A program made the translations under genes and the position numbers. Shown one piece after another: positions 26,841-35,845 of a stretch of DNA of 64,000 bases; position 1 is the stretch's first letter, and each line of letters opens with the position of its first letter. Source of the DNA: Chryseosolibacter histidinae. GTDB taxonomy: Bacteria; Bacteroidota; Bacteroidia; Cytophagales; Cyclobacteriaceae. The notes under the pieces were generated by a model. That model did no database searches, had not been told where the DNA came from, and worked only from the letters and a program-made list of their open reading frames with translations. The stretch lies in assembly GCF_018598225.1 (NCBI RefSeq), contig NZ_JAHESF010000021.1, forward strand, positions 1 to 64,000, written 5' to 3'.

Positions 26841-26843
26841 ATT

Positions 26844-28277
26844 CTAAAACTCCGCGTTACCCGGGAACCTCGGGAACGGTATCACGTCACGGATATTGGT
26901 CATGCCTGTAACAAACAGGATCAGGCGTTCGAAGCCGAGGCCGAAACCACTGTGCGGGGCCGAGCCGAACTTGCGCAGCTCAAGGTACCACCACAGGTCC
27001 TTATCCGGTAAGCCGAGCTCCTGTACACGTTTCAGCAGGCGGTCGTACCGCTCTTCACGCTGCGAGCCTCCGATGATCTCACCGATACCCGGGAAGAGCA
27101 CATCCATGGCAGCTACGGTTTTTCCGTCCTCATTCTGACGCATGTAAAACGATTTGATGGCTGCCGGATAGTTATAGAGGATCACCGGTTTTTTGAAATG
27201 TTTCTCCACCAGGAAACGCTCATGCTCTGACTGAAGATCGGCACCCCATTCATCGATGAGGTACTGGAATTTTTTCTTCTTGTTGGGCGTAGAGCTCCGG
27301 AGTATGTCGATGGCTTCCGTATAGCTGAGTCGCTGGAAATCATTTTCTGAAACGAACTTCAGGCGGTCGATCAGGCTCAGCTCGCTGCGTTGCTCCTGCG
27401 GCTTGGTCTGCTCTTCTTCCAGGGCGCGTTTGTTGAGGAATTCGAGATCTTCAGCGCAATGCTCCAGCGCATACCGCACGAGGTATTGCAAAAAATCCTG
27501 CGCAAGCTGCATGTTATCCTGGATATCGTAGAACGCCATCTCGGGTTCGATCATCCAGAACTCGGCCAGGTGACGGGTGGTGTTGGAGTTTTCAGCACGG
27601 AATGTAGGCCCGAAGGTATAGATATCACCCAGCGCTAGAGCATAGGTCTCGCCTTCAAGCTGGCCCGATACAGTGAGGTTGGTCTCGCGGCCGAAGAAGT
27701 CCTGCTTGTGATCTACCTTTCCCTGCTCATCGCGCGGCGGGTTGTTGGCATCCAGCGTGGTTACCCTGAACATGGCACCAGCACCTTCGGCATCGGAGCC
27801 CGTGATCACCGGCGTGTGAACGTAGACAAACCCGCGTTCGTTGAAGAATTTGTGTACGGCAAAAGCCATGGCATGCCGTACCCGCATCACAGCGCCAAAC
27901 GTGTTGGTGCGGGCGCGCAGGTGGGCGATCTCACGCAAAAATTCGAGTGAATGTTTTTTGGGCTGAAGCGGAAATTTCTCGGCATCGCTGTCGCCCAGGA
28001 TCTCAAGTTTCTGCACCTTTACTTCCACGGGCTGACCTTTGGCCGGCGAGGGCACAAGCTCGCCCGTGATGGAAACGCACGCACCGGTGGTGATCCTTTT
28101 AAGTAATGTTTCGGGTGTATTATTAAAATCAACTACGGCCTGAATATTCTGAATGGTAGAGCCATCATTGATGGCTACGAACTGGTTGTTCCTGAAAGTT
28201 CTGACCCATCCCTGCACCGTAACCTGTTGTCCGGAAGGGGTGGTAGTTAAAAGTTCTTTTATTTTGGTACGTTTCAT
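26844..28277 (-). CDS. asnS: asparaginyl-tRNA synthetase
   Basis: A 477-residue class II aminoacyl-tRNA synthetase. The N-terminal OB-fold anticodon-binding domain (about 1-120) contains '[20 protein letters not shown]'. The catalytic core has motif 2 ('[20 protein letters not shown]') and motif 3 ('[16 protein letters not shown]'), and the enzyme ends '[15 protein letters not shown]', typical of AsnRS. The asparaginyl rather than aspartyl identity rests on these motifs and length. It is divergent from rpoN with a 259-base gap holding the rpoN promoter. Confidence 0.96.
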   Translation of the reverse strand: MKRTKIKELLTTTPSGQQVTVQGWVRTFRNNQFVAINDGSTIQNIQAVVDFNNTPETLLKRITTGACVSITGELVPSPAKGQPVEVKVQKLEILGDSDAEKFPLQPKKHSLEFLREIAHLRARTNTFGAVMRVRHAMAFAVHKFFNERGFVYVHTPVITGSDAEGAGAMFRVTTLDANNPPRDEQGKVDHKQDFFGRETNLTVSGQLEGETYALALGDIYTFGPTFRAENSNTTRHLAEFWMIEPEMAFYDIQDNMQLAQDFLQYLVRYALEHCAEDLEFLNKRALEEEQTKPQEQRSELSLIDRLKFVSENDFQRLSYTEAIDILRSSTPNKKKKFQYLIDEWGADLQSEHERFLVEKHFKKPVILYNYPAAIKSFYMRQNEDGKTVAAMDVLFPGIGEIIGGSQREERYDRLLKRVQELGLPDKDLWWYLELRKFGSAPHSGFGLGFERLILFVTGMTNIRDVIPFPRFPGNAEF

Positions 28278-28472
28278 GTTAGGAGAACGTGTTATTGCCG
28301 GTTTTAGGCCACCGGAAGGTTCGCAAAAAACGAAAAAACTTGTTGAATTTCATAGCCAAAGCGGCCGTTTGGCGCCTAAAGATTGATTGATAGAGGGGCA
28401 ATAATAGATATTTGAAAATAGTGATAAAGGCCTGTGAGAGGCAAAATTCGAGGCGTTCTGAGCAAATACAGG

Positions 28473-28503
28473 TTTTACTAAGTGACCTTAATTAATAACT
28501 TTG
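28473..28503 (+). promoter_or_regulatory. Bacteroidota sigma-A type promoter of rpoN
   Basis: TTTT (28473-28476), 19 bases, then TAACTTTG (28496-28503), matching TAnnTTTG exactly. The start codon follows 33 bases later. This is the best two-box match noticed in the window. Confidence 0.6.
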
Positions 28504-28536
28504 CGGTTAATATTTAGTGCGAATTAGCGATTCAGA

Positions 28537-29985
28537 ATGCAAAAACTCGGTTTAAGCCAATCCTTACAACAAAAGCTGTCACCCCAGCAGATCCAGTTCA
28601 TTAAGCTGCTGCAGGTGCCTACAGCTGAACTGGAAAGCAGGATCGAGGAGGAGCTCGAGGTGAATCCAGCGCTGGAAGAAGGGGAAGACCAGGAAACTCC
28701 GGCGGAGAGCACAAACGAAGAAGAATACCAGGAGTCATCGGGAAGCGAAGAGGAGATCGACATCAAAGACTACCTCCGCGACGACGACTACAGTGGATAC
28801 AAAATGCAGGGTGACGGCGACGATGACGACGATCGCGAGATGCCGATCCCCATGGCCACCTCCCTGCATGAGCAACTGATGAGCCAGCTCGACTTTTTGG
28901 GATTGGACGATCGCCAGTATGCCATCGGTAAACAATTGATCGGAAGTATTGAAAGTGACGGATACATCCGCCGCGAGCTCGAAGCCATTGTGAATGACCT
29001 CGCGTTCTCACAGGGTATTGAAACCACGGTAGATGAGGTGGAGGCTGTGCTGAAAAAGATCCAGACCTTCGACCCCCCCGGAATTGCAGCGCGTACTTTA
29101 CAGGAGTGTTTGCTGCTGCAGCTAGACCGGATGGACAATGGCCACGATATCGATGTGGCGGTAGCCAAAAAGATCATCGCTGAATGTTTCGATGAGTTCA
29201 CCAAGAAACACTACCACAAGATCCAGAAGAAGCTCGATACCGAAGACGAGGATTTTGTACGCGACGCCATAGACCTCATTGTGAAGCTGAACCCCAAGCC
29301 GGGTGGCGGAAGCATGGCTACGATGGCCAAGAACCAGTACATCATCCCGGACTTTATCCTCACCAACAACAACGGCAAGCTTGAGCTGGCCCTGAACAGC
29401 CGCAATGCTCCCGAGCTGCGCATCAGCCGGTCGTATACCGAAATGTTCAAGGCGTATGACAAGAGCAATAAGAAAGACAAGAAACTGAAGGAAGCGGTGA
29501 CGTTCGTGAAGCAAAAGCTGGATGCGGCCAAATGGTTCATCGACGCCATCAAACAGCGCCAGCAGACCCTGTTGCGTACCATGCGTGCCATTGTTGATTT
29601 TCAGTATGACTTTTTCCTGGAAGGGGATGAGACCAAGCTGAAACCTATGATCCTGAAAGACATCGCTGGCATGATCAATATGGACATCTCCACCGTGTCG
29701 CGGGTGGCGAGCAGCAAAGCCGTGCAGACCGACTTCGGTATTTATCCACTCAAATACTTTTTCTCTGAAGGCATCTCCACCGATTCAGGCGAAGAAGTGA
29801 GCAGCCGCGAAGTGAAGCAGATCATCAAAGACATTATCGATGCTGAAGATAAGAACAAACCCCTTTCTGACGATAAGCTCGAAAAGATCCTCAACGACAA
29901 AGGTTATAACATTGCACGGCGTACGGTAGCAAAATACCGGGAGCAACTCAATATTCCTGTTGCACGCTTAAGAAAGGAGATCTGA
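28537..29985 (+). CDS. rpoN: RNA polymerase sigma-54 factor
   Basis: A 482-residue RpoN. Region I (1-50) is Gln/Leu-rich and binds activators ('QSLQQKLSPQQIQFIKLLQ'). Acidic region II follows (about 50-95), then the core-binding region. Near the end is the helix-turn-helix 'DIAGMINMDISTVSRV' and the RpoN box 'ARRTVAKYRE', which reads the -24 promoter element. It is the cognate sigma factor for the NtrC-like activator at 34307 and the promoter at 35801. It is followed one base later by a membrane protein gene. Confidence 0.96.
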   Translation: MQKLGLSQSLQQKLSPQQIQFIKLLQVPTAELESRIEEELEVNPALEEGEDQETPAESTNEEEYQESSGSEEEIDIKDYLRDDDYSGYKMQGDGDDDDDREMPIPMATSLHEQLMSQLDFLGLDDRQYAIGKQLIGSIESDGYIRRELEAIVNDLAFSQGIETTVDEVEAVLKKIQTFDPPGIAARTLQECLLLQLDRMDNGHDIDVAVAKKIIAECFDEFTKKHYHKIQKKLDTEDEDFVRDAIDLIVKLNPKPGGGSMATMAKNQYIIPDFILTNNNGKLELALNSRNAPELRISRSYTEMFKAYDKSNKKDKKLKEAVTFVKQKLDAAKWFIDAIKQRQQTLLRTMRAIVDFQYDFFLEGDETKLKPMILKDIAGMINMDISTVSRVASSKAVQTDFGIYPLKYFFSEGISTDSGEEVSSREVKQIIKDIIDAEDKNKPLSDDKLEKILNDKGYNIARRTVAKYREQLNIPVARLRKEI

Positions 29986-29986
29986 C

Positions 29987-30610
29987 GTGAACGCCCTGGC
30001 CCGTATCATTTCCGTTATATTCCACCCGCTGCTGATGGCAACCTATCTTTTTTCGTTGCTGGCGTGGGCATTACCATCGGCGCTTGCCCCGCTTCAGCCC
30101 GGGTCGCAGCCTGCCTACATCGTGCTCGTCTTCATCGTCACGTTCCTGTTGCCGCTTTCCAATATCGTTATCTTCAGGATCTTCGGTACCATTCGCTCAT
30201 TTGCCATGGTTGAAAGGAAGGAACGGCTGATACCTTTTGTTTTTATCTCGGCGATCTATGTTGCCGTGACTTACCTGCTGTATGTGAAAACAGGCCTTGG
30301 CCCTGATCATAATTTCTTAAAGCTGATGATCATCATCGATCTGCTGGTGGTTGTTTCTACGATCGCTACCTTTTTCTTCAAGGTGAGTGTTCACAGTGTA
30401 GCCATCTGGGGATTTGTAGGCATCACGTTGCTGCTCACCAAGATCGCAGAGGTGAACACGCTTTTTTATGCCACGATAGGCCTGATACTGCTGGCGGGTG
30501 TGGTGATGTCGTCGCGGCTGCAGCTGGCGGCGCATAGCTCACACGAGGTGATGCTGGGAGGCGTGCTGGGCCTGGCAACGAGCATTGCAGGAATGTTAAT
30601 TTTGTTCTAA
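29987..30610 (+). CDS. PAP2-like integral membrane protein
   Basis: A 207-residue protein from GTG with six predicted helices. A motif similar to PAP2 motif 3 (S-R-x5-H-x3-D) is visible as S-R, five residues, H, three residues, then E in 'SSRLQLAAHSSHEVMLGG'. 'KVSVHSVAIWG' sits where the P-S-G-H motif is expected, and 'VERKERLIPF' is a weak match to motif 1. A divergent phosphatidic-acid phosphatase-like fold is therefore likely, with the final Asp replaced by Glu, and catalytic activity is uncertain. Its GTG is one base from the rpoN stop, so it is probably co-transcribed. Confidence 0.55.
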   Translation: MNALARIISVIFHPLLMATYLFSLLAWALPSALAPLQPGSQPAYIVLVFIVTFLLPLSNIVIFRIFGTIRSFAMVERKERLIPFVFISAIYVAVTYLLYVKTGLGPDHNFLKLMIIIDLLVVVSTIATFFFKVSVHSVAIWGFVGITLLLTKIAEVNTLFYATIGLILLAGVVMSSRLQLAAHSSHEVMLGGVLGLATSIAGMLILF

Positions 30611-30623
30611 CATAAAAAATTCC

Positions 30624-31409
30624 ATGAGCGCTTATCAATTTTTGCTTTTCCGGCAGGAACAGGGCGTAGCCACTATCTCGCTGAACCGTCCCGAAGTTTA
30701 TAATGCGTTGAACGACGAGATCACCTACGAGCTTCAGGATGCCCTCAAGGCCGTAGCGAAAGATGAATCCGTTCGTGTGGTGGTGCTCACTGGCGAAGGA
30801 AAAGCGTTCTGTTCAGGCCAGGATCTGAAAGCCGCCTCCGGACAGGAGAAGCGCTCGTTCCTCGATTCGTTACATAAACGTTACAACCCGATCATCCGCG
30901 CCATGCGTACGCTGCCGAAGCCCATCGTGTGCAGACTCAACGGTGTGGCTGCCGGAGCGGGGTGCTCCCTCGCGCTGGCCGCCGATGTAATTGTGGCATC
31001 GGAAGAAGCAACCCTTATTGAAGTATTCATCAACATCGGCCTGGTGCCCGACTCCGGTTCGTCTTATTTTCTGCCGCGCCTCGTAGGCATGGCCAAGGCG
31101 TTTGAGCTCTGCAGCATGGGCACACGTGTAAAAGCGAAAGAAGCTGCCGAGATGGGACTGATCAGCAAAGCGGTTGCCCCAGATCAGCTCGATGCTGCTG
31201 TAAAAGAATATGTCGATTATTACGCCCAGGCACCCACCAAAGCCATCGGGCTCATCAAAAAGATGCTGAACAAGTCAGCCACGTCATCGCTGGACGAAAT
31301 GCTGGAGTACGAAGCCTACGCTCAGGAGATCGCAGGATCATCAAACGATTATAAGGAAGGTGTGGCAGCTTTTCTCGAAAAACGGAAACCCAGATTCCAG
31401 GGGAAGTGA
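30624..31409 (+). CDS. enoyl-CoA hydratase/isomerase, PaaG-like
   Basis: A 261-residue crotonase-fold enzyme. 'GVATISLNRPEVYNALND' opens the fold, 'GEGKAFCSGQDLK' gives the CoA-binding loop, and 'GVAAGAGCSLALAADVIVA' the oxyanion hole. 'NIGLVPDSGSSYFLPRLVG' places Asp rather than Glu at the position used by PaaG (ring-epoxide isomerase in phenylacetate degradation). The other paa genes are not nearby, so the physiological substrate is open; a general enoyl-CoA isomerase is possible. It lies 13 bases behind the PAP2-like gene. Confidence 0.85.
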   Translation: MSAYQFLLFRQEQGVATISLNRPEVYNALNDEITYELQDALKAVAKDESVRVVVLTGEGKAFCSGQDLKAASGQEKRSFLDSLHKRYNPIIRAMRTLPKPIVCRLNGVAAGAGCSLALAADVIVASEEATLIEVFINIGLVPDSGSSYFLPRLVGMAKAFELCSMGTRVKAKEAAEMGLISKAVAPDQLDAAVKEYVDYYAQAPTKAIGLIKKMLNKSATSSLDEMLEYEAYAQEIAGSSNDYKEGVAAFLEKRKPRFQGK

Positions 31410-31429
31410 TAGAAAAAAGTTGATATTAG

Positions 31430-31499
31430 GTACGGGATACGAGGTACGAAGTACGGAAATCCCGACACCTCGTACTTCGTACTTCGTCCCTCGTACTTT
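31430..31499. repeat. heptamer array A3 (TACGA family), inverted arms
   Basis: Left arm: four units such as ATACGAG. Right arm: five units such as GTACTTC. Spacer about 10 bases. It fills the gap between the convergent PaaG-like and BON-domain genes and is close in sequence to A1 and A2. Confidence 0.85.
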
Positions 31500-31503
31500 C
31501 ATT

Positions 31504-32520
31504 TTATCCTGTTACATAACTTTTGCTCCGGGTGCGTTCGGAGCCGGCAACACCGGATGTGCTTTGTGATGCAGTAGCTTGTGTGCCGGTGCTCTGCGAT
31601 TCTTTTTCAGGGTTCCTGTAATCGGAGGTTTGCCCCACGCGAATGCGGTTTTCAACGTTCTTCACGCCTGATACCATTTCGGCCAGGTCTTCTGCACGTC
31701 TTTTTGTGCTGCGATGATCAACGGTTCCGGTGAGTGTCACTTCACCATTCGATACTGACACTTCGATCTCTGTTGCATCGATGAACGGATCGTCGGCGAG
31801 ACGGTCGTTGACATCGTCTTTGATACGTTCGTCGGAGCGGCTATAGTTCTTGGGACCTTTGCCTCTGTATTGTCCCATCTGCTTGTCGCGCTCGCGCCTG
31901 CGTTCGGCATCCTCATCTCCAAACCATGATGAAACTTCGTCTGTGGTGCGGTCCCACCAGCTGCGGTCTCCACGGTTGCGGCTTTCGTATTCTCCACCCG
32001 AGCCACTGTAGCCATATCCGCCGCGACCCTGGCTGCGGCCTTCATTCTCATAACGGCTCATGTCACCGTAGTTTCCATAATTGCCGGCGCCGAAGCGTGT
32101 GCCACTGTTGGAGTAACCCTTGCGGCCCATTCCTTCAAAGTCACGGTCATACAGGTTGCGGTCACGGTTCTTATAGTCGCCGCTTAGGCCGCCATAATTC
32201 GTCGATCCACTTCCGTAGTATGATGCATAACCATAGTCACGGTCGCCCGCATAGTTTCCAGCGTTGAAATCACTTTCGTAGTGACGGCCATACCTGCCAG
32301 TGCTGTACATATCGCCACGGCCATAGTCATCGCGCTCACGCTCATGGCGGCTCTGCCAGCCAGCAGTACCTTCATCATAGTCGCGATTTTCGCTTCCACG
32401 ATATTCAGATGATCCATAATTACGGTCGCTATCTTCATAACGACTGCTGCGGCTGCGATTGTCATTCCAATCCTGATTTGAGGTGCGGTAAGGACCCCGG
32501 TTGCGATTGTAGTCTGCCAT
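31504..32520 (-). CDS. BON-domain protein with long Arg/Gly/Tyr/Ser-rich N terminus
   Basis: A 338-residue protein. Residues 1-205 are low complexity, dominated by R, G, Y, D, S and N ('NRNRGPYRTSNQDW', 'YGYSGSGGEYESRNRG'), with no signal peptide. A conserved linker 'SSWFGDEDAERRRERD' (near 220) and 'GPKNYSRSDERIKDDVNDRL' lead to a BON domain (about 245-310; 'IEVSVSNGEVTLTGTVDHRS'). The last 30 residues are again low complexity. The WFGD-BON segment is a family found in Bacteroidota and Proteobacteria, often linked to envelope stress. The first ATG (32562) is less likely because it adds only a hydrophobic leaderless stretch before 'MADYNR'. Confidence 0.82.
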   Translation of the reverse strand: MADYNRNRGPYRTSNQDWNDNRSRSSRYEDSDRNYGSSEYRGSENRDYDEGTAGWQSRHERERDDYGRGDMYSTGRYGRHYESDFNAGNYAGDRDYGYASYYGSGSTNYGGLSGDYKNRDRNLYDRDFEGMGRKGYSNSGTRFGAGNYGNYGDMSRYENEGRSQGRGGYGYSGSGGEYESRNRGDRSWWDRTTDEVSSWFGDEDAERRRERDKQMGQYRGKGPKNYSRSDERIKDDVNDRLADDPFIDATEIEVSVSNGEVTLTGTVDHRSTKRRAEDLAEMVSGVKNVENRIRVGQTSDYRNPEKESQSTGTQATASQSTSGVAGSERTRSKSYVTG

Positions 32521-32630
32521 AGTTATTATTTTTAGATTGTGGAAATTGTAAAAGAAAAACATCGGGTAACAAAAATGTGCCTTGACGTTTTTTATTGCAT
32601 AATAGGGAGGATGTAGACGACCGTACTCAA

Positions 32631-32789
32631 TAGTAGGCAGTAGGCAAATTCACGATAGCTTCGCTACCGTGACAGTAGGCAAAGGTTGAGGCCTACTGGA
32701 AAAGTTGAGTTCTGTTTGAAAAAAAGAAAAGCGACAGCACCATTGCCCACTGCCCCGATGACCATCGGGTTTGCCTACTGCCTACTGGT
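32631..32789. repeat. heptamer array F1 (CAGTAGG family) with internal hairpins
   Basis: Left units TAGTAGG and CAGTAGG (32631-32644), a further CAGTAGG at 32673 exactly 42 bases (six units) after the first, and right-arm units GTTTGCC and TACTGCC (32769-32782). The spacer carries an imperfect hairpin (CACGATAGC ttc GCTACCGTG) and a second (CCGATG a CCATCGG). The right arm runs into the stop codon of the NtrY-like kinase gene. Confidence 0.8.
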
Positions 32790-34140
32790 TCCTGAAGTGG
32801 AGAAAGAACGAAGTGCCTTTGTTGACTTCCGAATGTACGGTGATCGATCCGCCGTGCAGGCTCATGATCTGTTTGGATAAGCTCAATCCTATTCCTGAAC
32901 CATCTTTTTTGGTGGAAAAGAATGGAATGAAGATCTCGCCCAGCTCTTTGGGGGATATTCCCTTTCCGTTGTCAGCTACTTCTATGACGGTCTGCTTGTC
33001 TGTACGGTAAGCCCTGAGCCCGATGTGCGGCGCGGAAGAATGTTCGAGCGCGTGAATGCTGTTGGTAATAAGATTGATGAGCACCTGTTCAACCAACGCC
33101 GGATCCATGCCGATCTCCAGATCGGACGTGGCGGATACTGTCAGTGTAATATTTTTGCGTGTCAGCTCTTTCGACATCAGGTTCCTGACCGCTTCCAGGA
33201 ATTCTTCTGCATTTACCTTTTCAGGATTGGGTTTCGGCACCCGCGTGAGCTTGCGATAGTTCTCGATGAAGTGAAGCAATCCATCGCTGCGTTTCTGGAT
33301 GGTGTTCAGTGAAAAGCTGATGTCGGAGATGGTTTCCTGTTTCAGCTCGTGAAGCTGCTTCTCGTTGCCTGCCTTGTCTTTCAGAAAACCTTGCATGGTT
33401 TCCGTGAGCGACGAAATGGGAGTCACGGAGTTCATGATCTCGTGCGTGAGGATGCGGATCAGCTTGTGCCATGCTTCGATCTCCTTCTGCTCGATCTCGG
33501 AGTTGATATCCTGCAGCGTAATAAGCTTTAGGGGTTTGTCGAGGATAAGCAACGTGCGCACATCCACTGTGAGGAAATGTGTTTCAGATGATGACCGCAT
33601 TTCCACAAGCTTTTTTCCATTGCTGCCCAGGTGTTCGATCTCGCTTGCAAAAACCGGATTGCGTTGTTGCACGAGCTTCCAGTTTTTCAGGCCGGGGATG
33701 CCCAGCATGTTTTCGGCGTGTGGATTGATCAGCGAAATGCTTTCATTTTGTTCTATGGCAATGATGCCGATGTGAAGCTGGTTGACAAGCATCTGCAGAA
33801 AATGGAACTGCGCCTCTTTTTCGATCTTCACCTGCTTGTATGCCTGGATGATGCCGCCCATGCTTTCGTGAAGCTCTTTGAACGACCTGCCCATGATGGA
33901 CTGCTTGAAGGAGATGGAGAAATCCGAATGACGGATGGCATAGAAGAATTTGGCCAGCTCGCGGTTGGTATGGTTCACGAAGCGCACAAGCTCCGCTACC
34001 TGTACGATCAGCAGCAGTCCGAGAATGATCTGGTTGAAGAAAAGACGTTTGTCACCAAAGATCAATGAGATGACGATCACGTTCGCAAGCAGGAGAACGA
34101 TGCGCACAATGACCAGGAAGGTGAAACGTTTGTAGATCAT
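32782..34140 (-). CDS. NtrY-like sensor histidine kinase
   Basis: A 452-residue kinase. Two membrane helices (about 10-55) precede a HAMP-like stretch and a PAS-like domain (about 115-225; 'LHIGIIAIEQNESISLINPH'). The H box 'RILTHEIMNSVTPISSL' has the N-S-V-T-P form of NtrY/NtrB-type kinases, and the ATPase domain has N ('LINLITNSIHAL'), G1 ('EVADNGKGI') and G2 ('KDGSGIGLSLSKQIM') boxes. The partner is the sigma-54 activator encoded just upstream. The start at 34140 follows the array; the longer frame to 34194 would translate array E1. The last codons (R-N-Q-stop) fall inside array F1. Confidence 0.9.
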   Translation of the reverse strand: MIYKRFTFLVIVRIVLLLANVIVISLIFGDKRLFFNQIILGLLLIVQVAELVRFVNHTNRELAKFFYAIRHSDFSISFKQSIMGRSFKELHESMGGIIQAYKQVKIEKEAQFHFLQMLVNQLHIGIIAIEQNESISLINPHAENMLGIPGLKNWKLVQQRNPVFASEIEHLGSNGKKLVEMRSSSETHFLTVDVRTLLILDKPLKLITLQDINSEIEQKEIEAWHKLIRILTHEIMNSVTPISSLTETMQGFLKDKAGNEKQLHELKQETISDISFSLNTIQKRSDGLLHFIENYRKLTRVPKPNPEKVNAEEFLEAVRNLMSKELTRKNITLTVSATSDLEIGMDPALVEQVLINLITNSIHALEHSSAPHIGLRAYRTDKQTVIEVADNGKGISPKELGEIFIPFFSTKKDGSGIGLSLSKQIMSLHGGSITVHSEVNKGTSFFLHFRNQ

Positions 34141-34147
34141 TCTGTAG

Positions 34148-34308
34148 CAGTTGACAGTTGATGAAAGGTCCACGGTCCACAGTCGATAGTCCATGGCAGG
34201 TAGTGTGAATTGAGCGGCGCATACCTCTCAAATCGCGTCTTGTTCCAGGACTTTACGTCGATCCTCACACCGATCGTCCATGGACTGTTGACCGTCGACC
34301 GTGGACTC
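34148..34308. repeat. heptamer array E1 (GTCCAC family), inverted arms
   Basis: Left arm 34148-34196: in-phase units including a doubled CAGTTGA and TCCACGG. Right arm 34281-34308: TGGACTG and related units. The spacer of about 85 bases has no gene. The right arm contains the stop codon of the NtrC-like gene, so the array separates regulator from kinase inside the operon. Confidence 0.85.
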
Positions 34309-35674
34309 ATATTCCGTGTTTCTTCATTCTCCGGTACAGCGCGGTGCGGGTCATGCCGAGCGCAAGGGCCGTCTGGCTTACGTTGCCGCCGTTGTCATCC
34401 AACGATTGAAGGATGAAGATCTTTTCCATCTCTTCCAGCGTTCGTGGCGGACTATCCTGTTTGGGTTTTGCGGCACTTCCGCTGATCAGTAGCTCCGGCG
34501 AAGCGATCACACGGTCTTCGCTCAGGATCACCGCGCGCTCAACGGCATGCTGCAGCTCGCGGATATTGCCGGGCCAGAAATATTTTTTCATTTTCTGAAG
34601 CACGGCTTTATCGATCTTCATTCCCGGCCGTTTGTACTTCTTTCCATACGCTTGTAGAAAATGATCGCACAGCAGTGTAATGTCATCAACTCTTTCCCGC
34701 AAAGGCGGTACACGGATCTCCACGGTGTTGATCCTGTAAAGGAGGTCCTGCCTGAATTTTTTTTCGTACACCATTTCATTCAGCGGCATGTTGGTGGCAC
34801 AGATCAACCTGAAGTCCACGGGAATTTCCTGCGTTGCGCCAACCCGTTGTACTTTCCGGTGTTGCAGCACGGTCAGCAGTTTTGATTGCAGGGCCATCGA
34901 CAGGTTGCCGATCTCATCCAGAAAAATGGTGCCACCCGAAGCGAGCTCGAATCGCCCAGGCTTGTCCTGCCGTGCGTCGGTGAAAGCGCCCTTAACATGA
35001 CCAAAGAGCTCGCTTTCAAAAAGTGTTTCCGTGATGGCGCCCAGGTCCACGCTGATAAAAACTTTATCCTTCCGCAATGAATTTCGGTGAATGGCGCGTG
35101 CTACCAATTCTTTCCCGGTGCCGTTCTCACCCAGGATCAGCACGTCTGCATCCGTGGCAGCCACGCGGTCGATCAGCTCGTGTACCCGTTGTATGGCAGG
35201 GGAGTCGCCGATGAAGTCGATGTAAGGCTGGTCGATGGCATTGCTCAGCTTCTCCTGCGTCAGCTTCAGCTTCTCCACTTCCTTCTTCGACTGCCGGAGC
35301 TGCAGGGCGGCCATGATCGTGCCCAGCAGCTTCTGATTTTTCCACGGCTTGAGCACGAAGTCTGTGGCGCCATGTTTCATCGCCTTTACGGCAAGATCAA
35401 CTTCGCCATAAGCGGTGATGAGAATGACCACGGCCTGAGGATCGGCTTTCAGGATCTCGCCCAGCCAGAAAAAACCTTCTTCACCGTCGTTCACACCGAT
35501 CTTGAAATTCATGTCGAGCAGGATCACATCGTATTCGGCAGACCTGACCAGCGCGTTGATACGCTGCGGATTTTCTTCGATCTGTACGTGTGAGAACTCC
35601 TGCTTCAGGAACATTCGTGCCGTTTCAAGGATGTCGCGGTCGTCGTCTACAATGAGTATTTTAGCAGTGATCAT
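34307..35674 (-). CDS. NtrC-family sigma-54-dependent response regulator
   Basis: A 455-residue activator. Receiver (1-125): 'LIVDDDRD', phospho-acceptor Asp54 in 'VILLDMNF', and Lys109 in 'FVLKPW'. AAA+ domain (about 150-385): Walker A 'GENGTGKE' (182-189), the sigma-54 contact loop GAFTDA (229-234) and Walker B 'GGTIFLDEIG'. A Fis-type HTH ends the protein ('NVSQTALALGMTRTALYRRM'). It activates E-sigma54 and is encoded with its kinase and divergently from an FtsX permease that has a sigma-54 promoter; that permease is its obvious candidate target. Confidence 0.94.
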   Translation of the reverse strand: MITAKILIVDDDRDILETARMFLKQEFSHVQIEENPQRINALVRSAEYDVILLDMNFKIGVNDGEEGFFWLGEILKADPQAVVILITAYGEVDLAVKAMKHGATDFVLKPWKNQKLLGTIMAALQLRQSKKEVEKLKLTQEKLSNAIDQPYIDFIGDSPAIQRVHELIDRVAATDADVLILGENGTGKELVARAIHRNSLRKDKVFISVDLGAITETLFESELFGHVKGAFTDARQDKPGRFELASGGTIFLDEIGNLSMALQSKLLTVLQHRKVQRVGATQEIPVDFRLICATNMPLNEMVYEKKFRQDLLYRINTVEIRVPPLRERVDDITLLCDHFLQAYGKKYKRPGMKIDKAVLQKMKKYFWPGNIRELQHAVERAVILSEDRVIASPELLISGSAAKPKQDSPPRTLEEMEKIFILQSLDDNGGNVSQTALALGMTRTALYRRMKKHGI

Positions 35675-35730
35675 GTTTGTAAAGAGTCATATGAAGGTAG
35701 TTATAAATGTATCACTTGCAAACACAACGG

Positions 35731-35748
35731 TGTATCGGATGCGATACA
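35731..35748. promoter_or_regulatory. inverted repeat, candidate activator (UAS) site
   Basis: TGTATCG gatg CGATACA, a perfect 7-4-7 palindrome centred about 87 bases upstream of the predicted transcription start, at a normal distance for an NtrC-type enhancer. A half site TGTATC lies at 35708-35713. Confidence 0.6.
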
Positions 35749-35800
35749 ATAGAGGGGTTTCTGTTGTTTTAAATAACTGATTTTCAAAACATTGTGATAG

Positions 35801-35816
35801 TGGCCTGATTTTAGCA
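35801..35816 (+). promoter_or_regulatory. sigma-54 (-24/-12) promoter for the FtsX permease
   Basis: TGGCCTGATTTTAGCA has GG and GC separated by exactly 10 bases and agrees with TGGCAY-R-N4-TTGCW at most positions. The predicted start is near 35827, about 19 bases before the ATG at 35846. Confidence 0.75.
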
Positions 35817-35845
35817 AAAAGCCTGGTATCAATAAATCATAATCC

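Noticed and set aside
24263-28380. Similar stretches with GCGGCCGTTT near 24263 and 28358
   Set aside because: Only about 10 bases match with a loose extension; two copies in different contexts are not enough to call a regulatory element.
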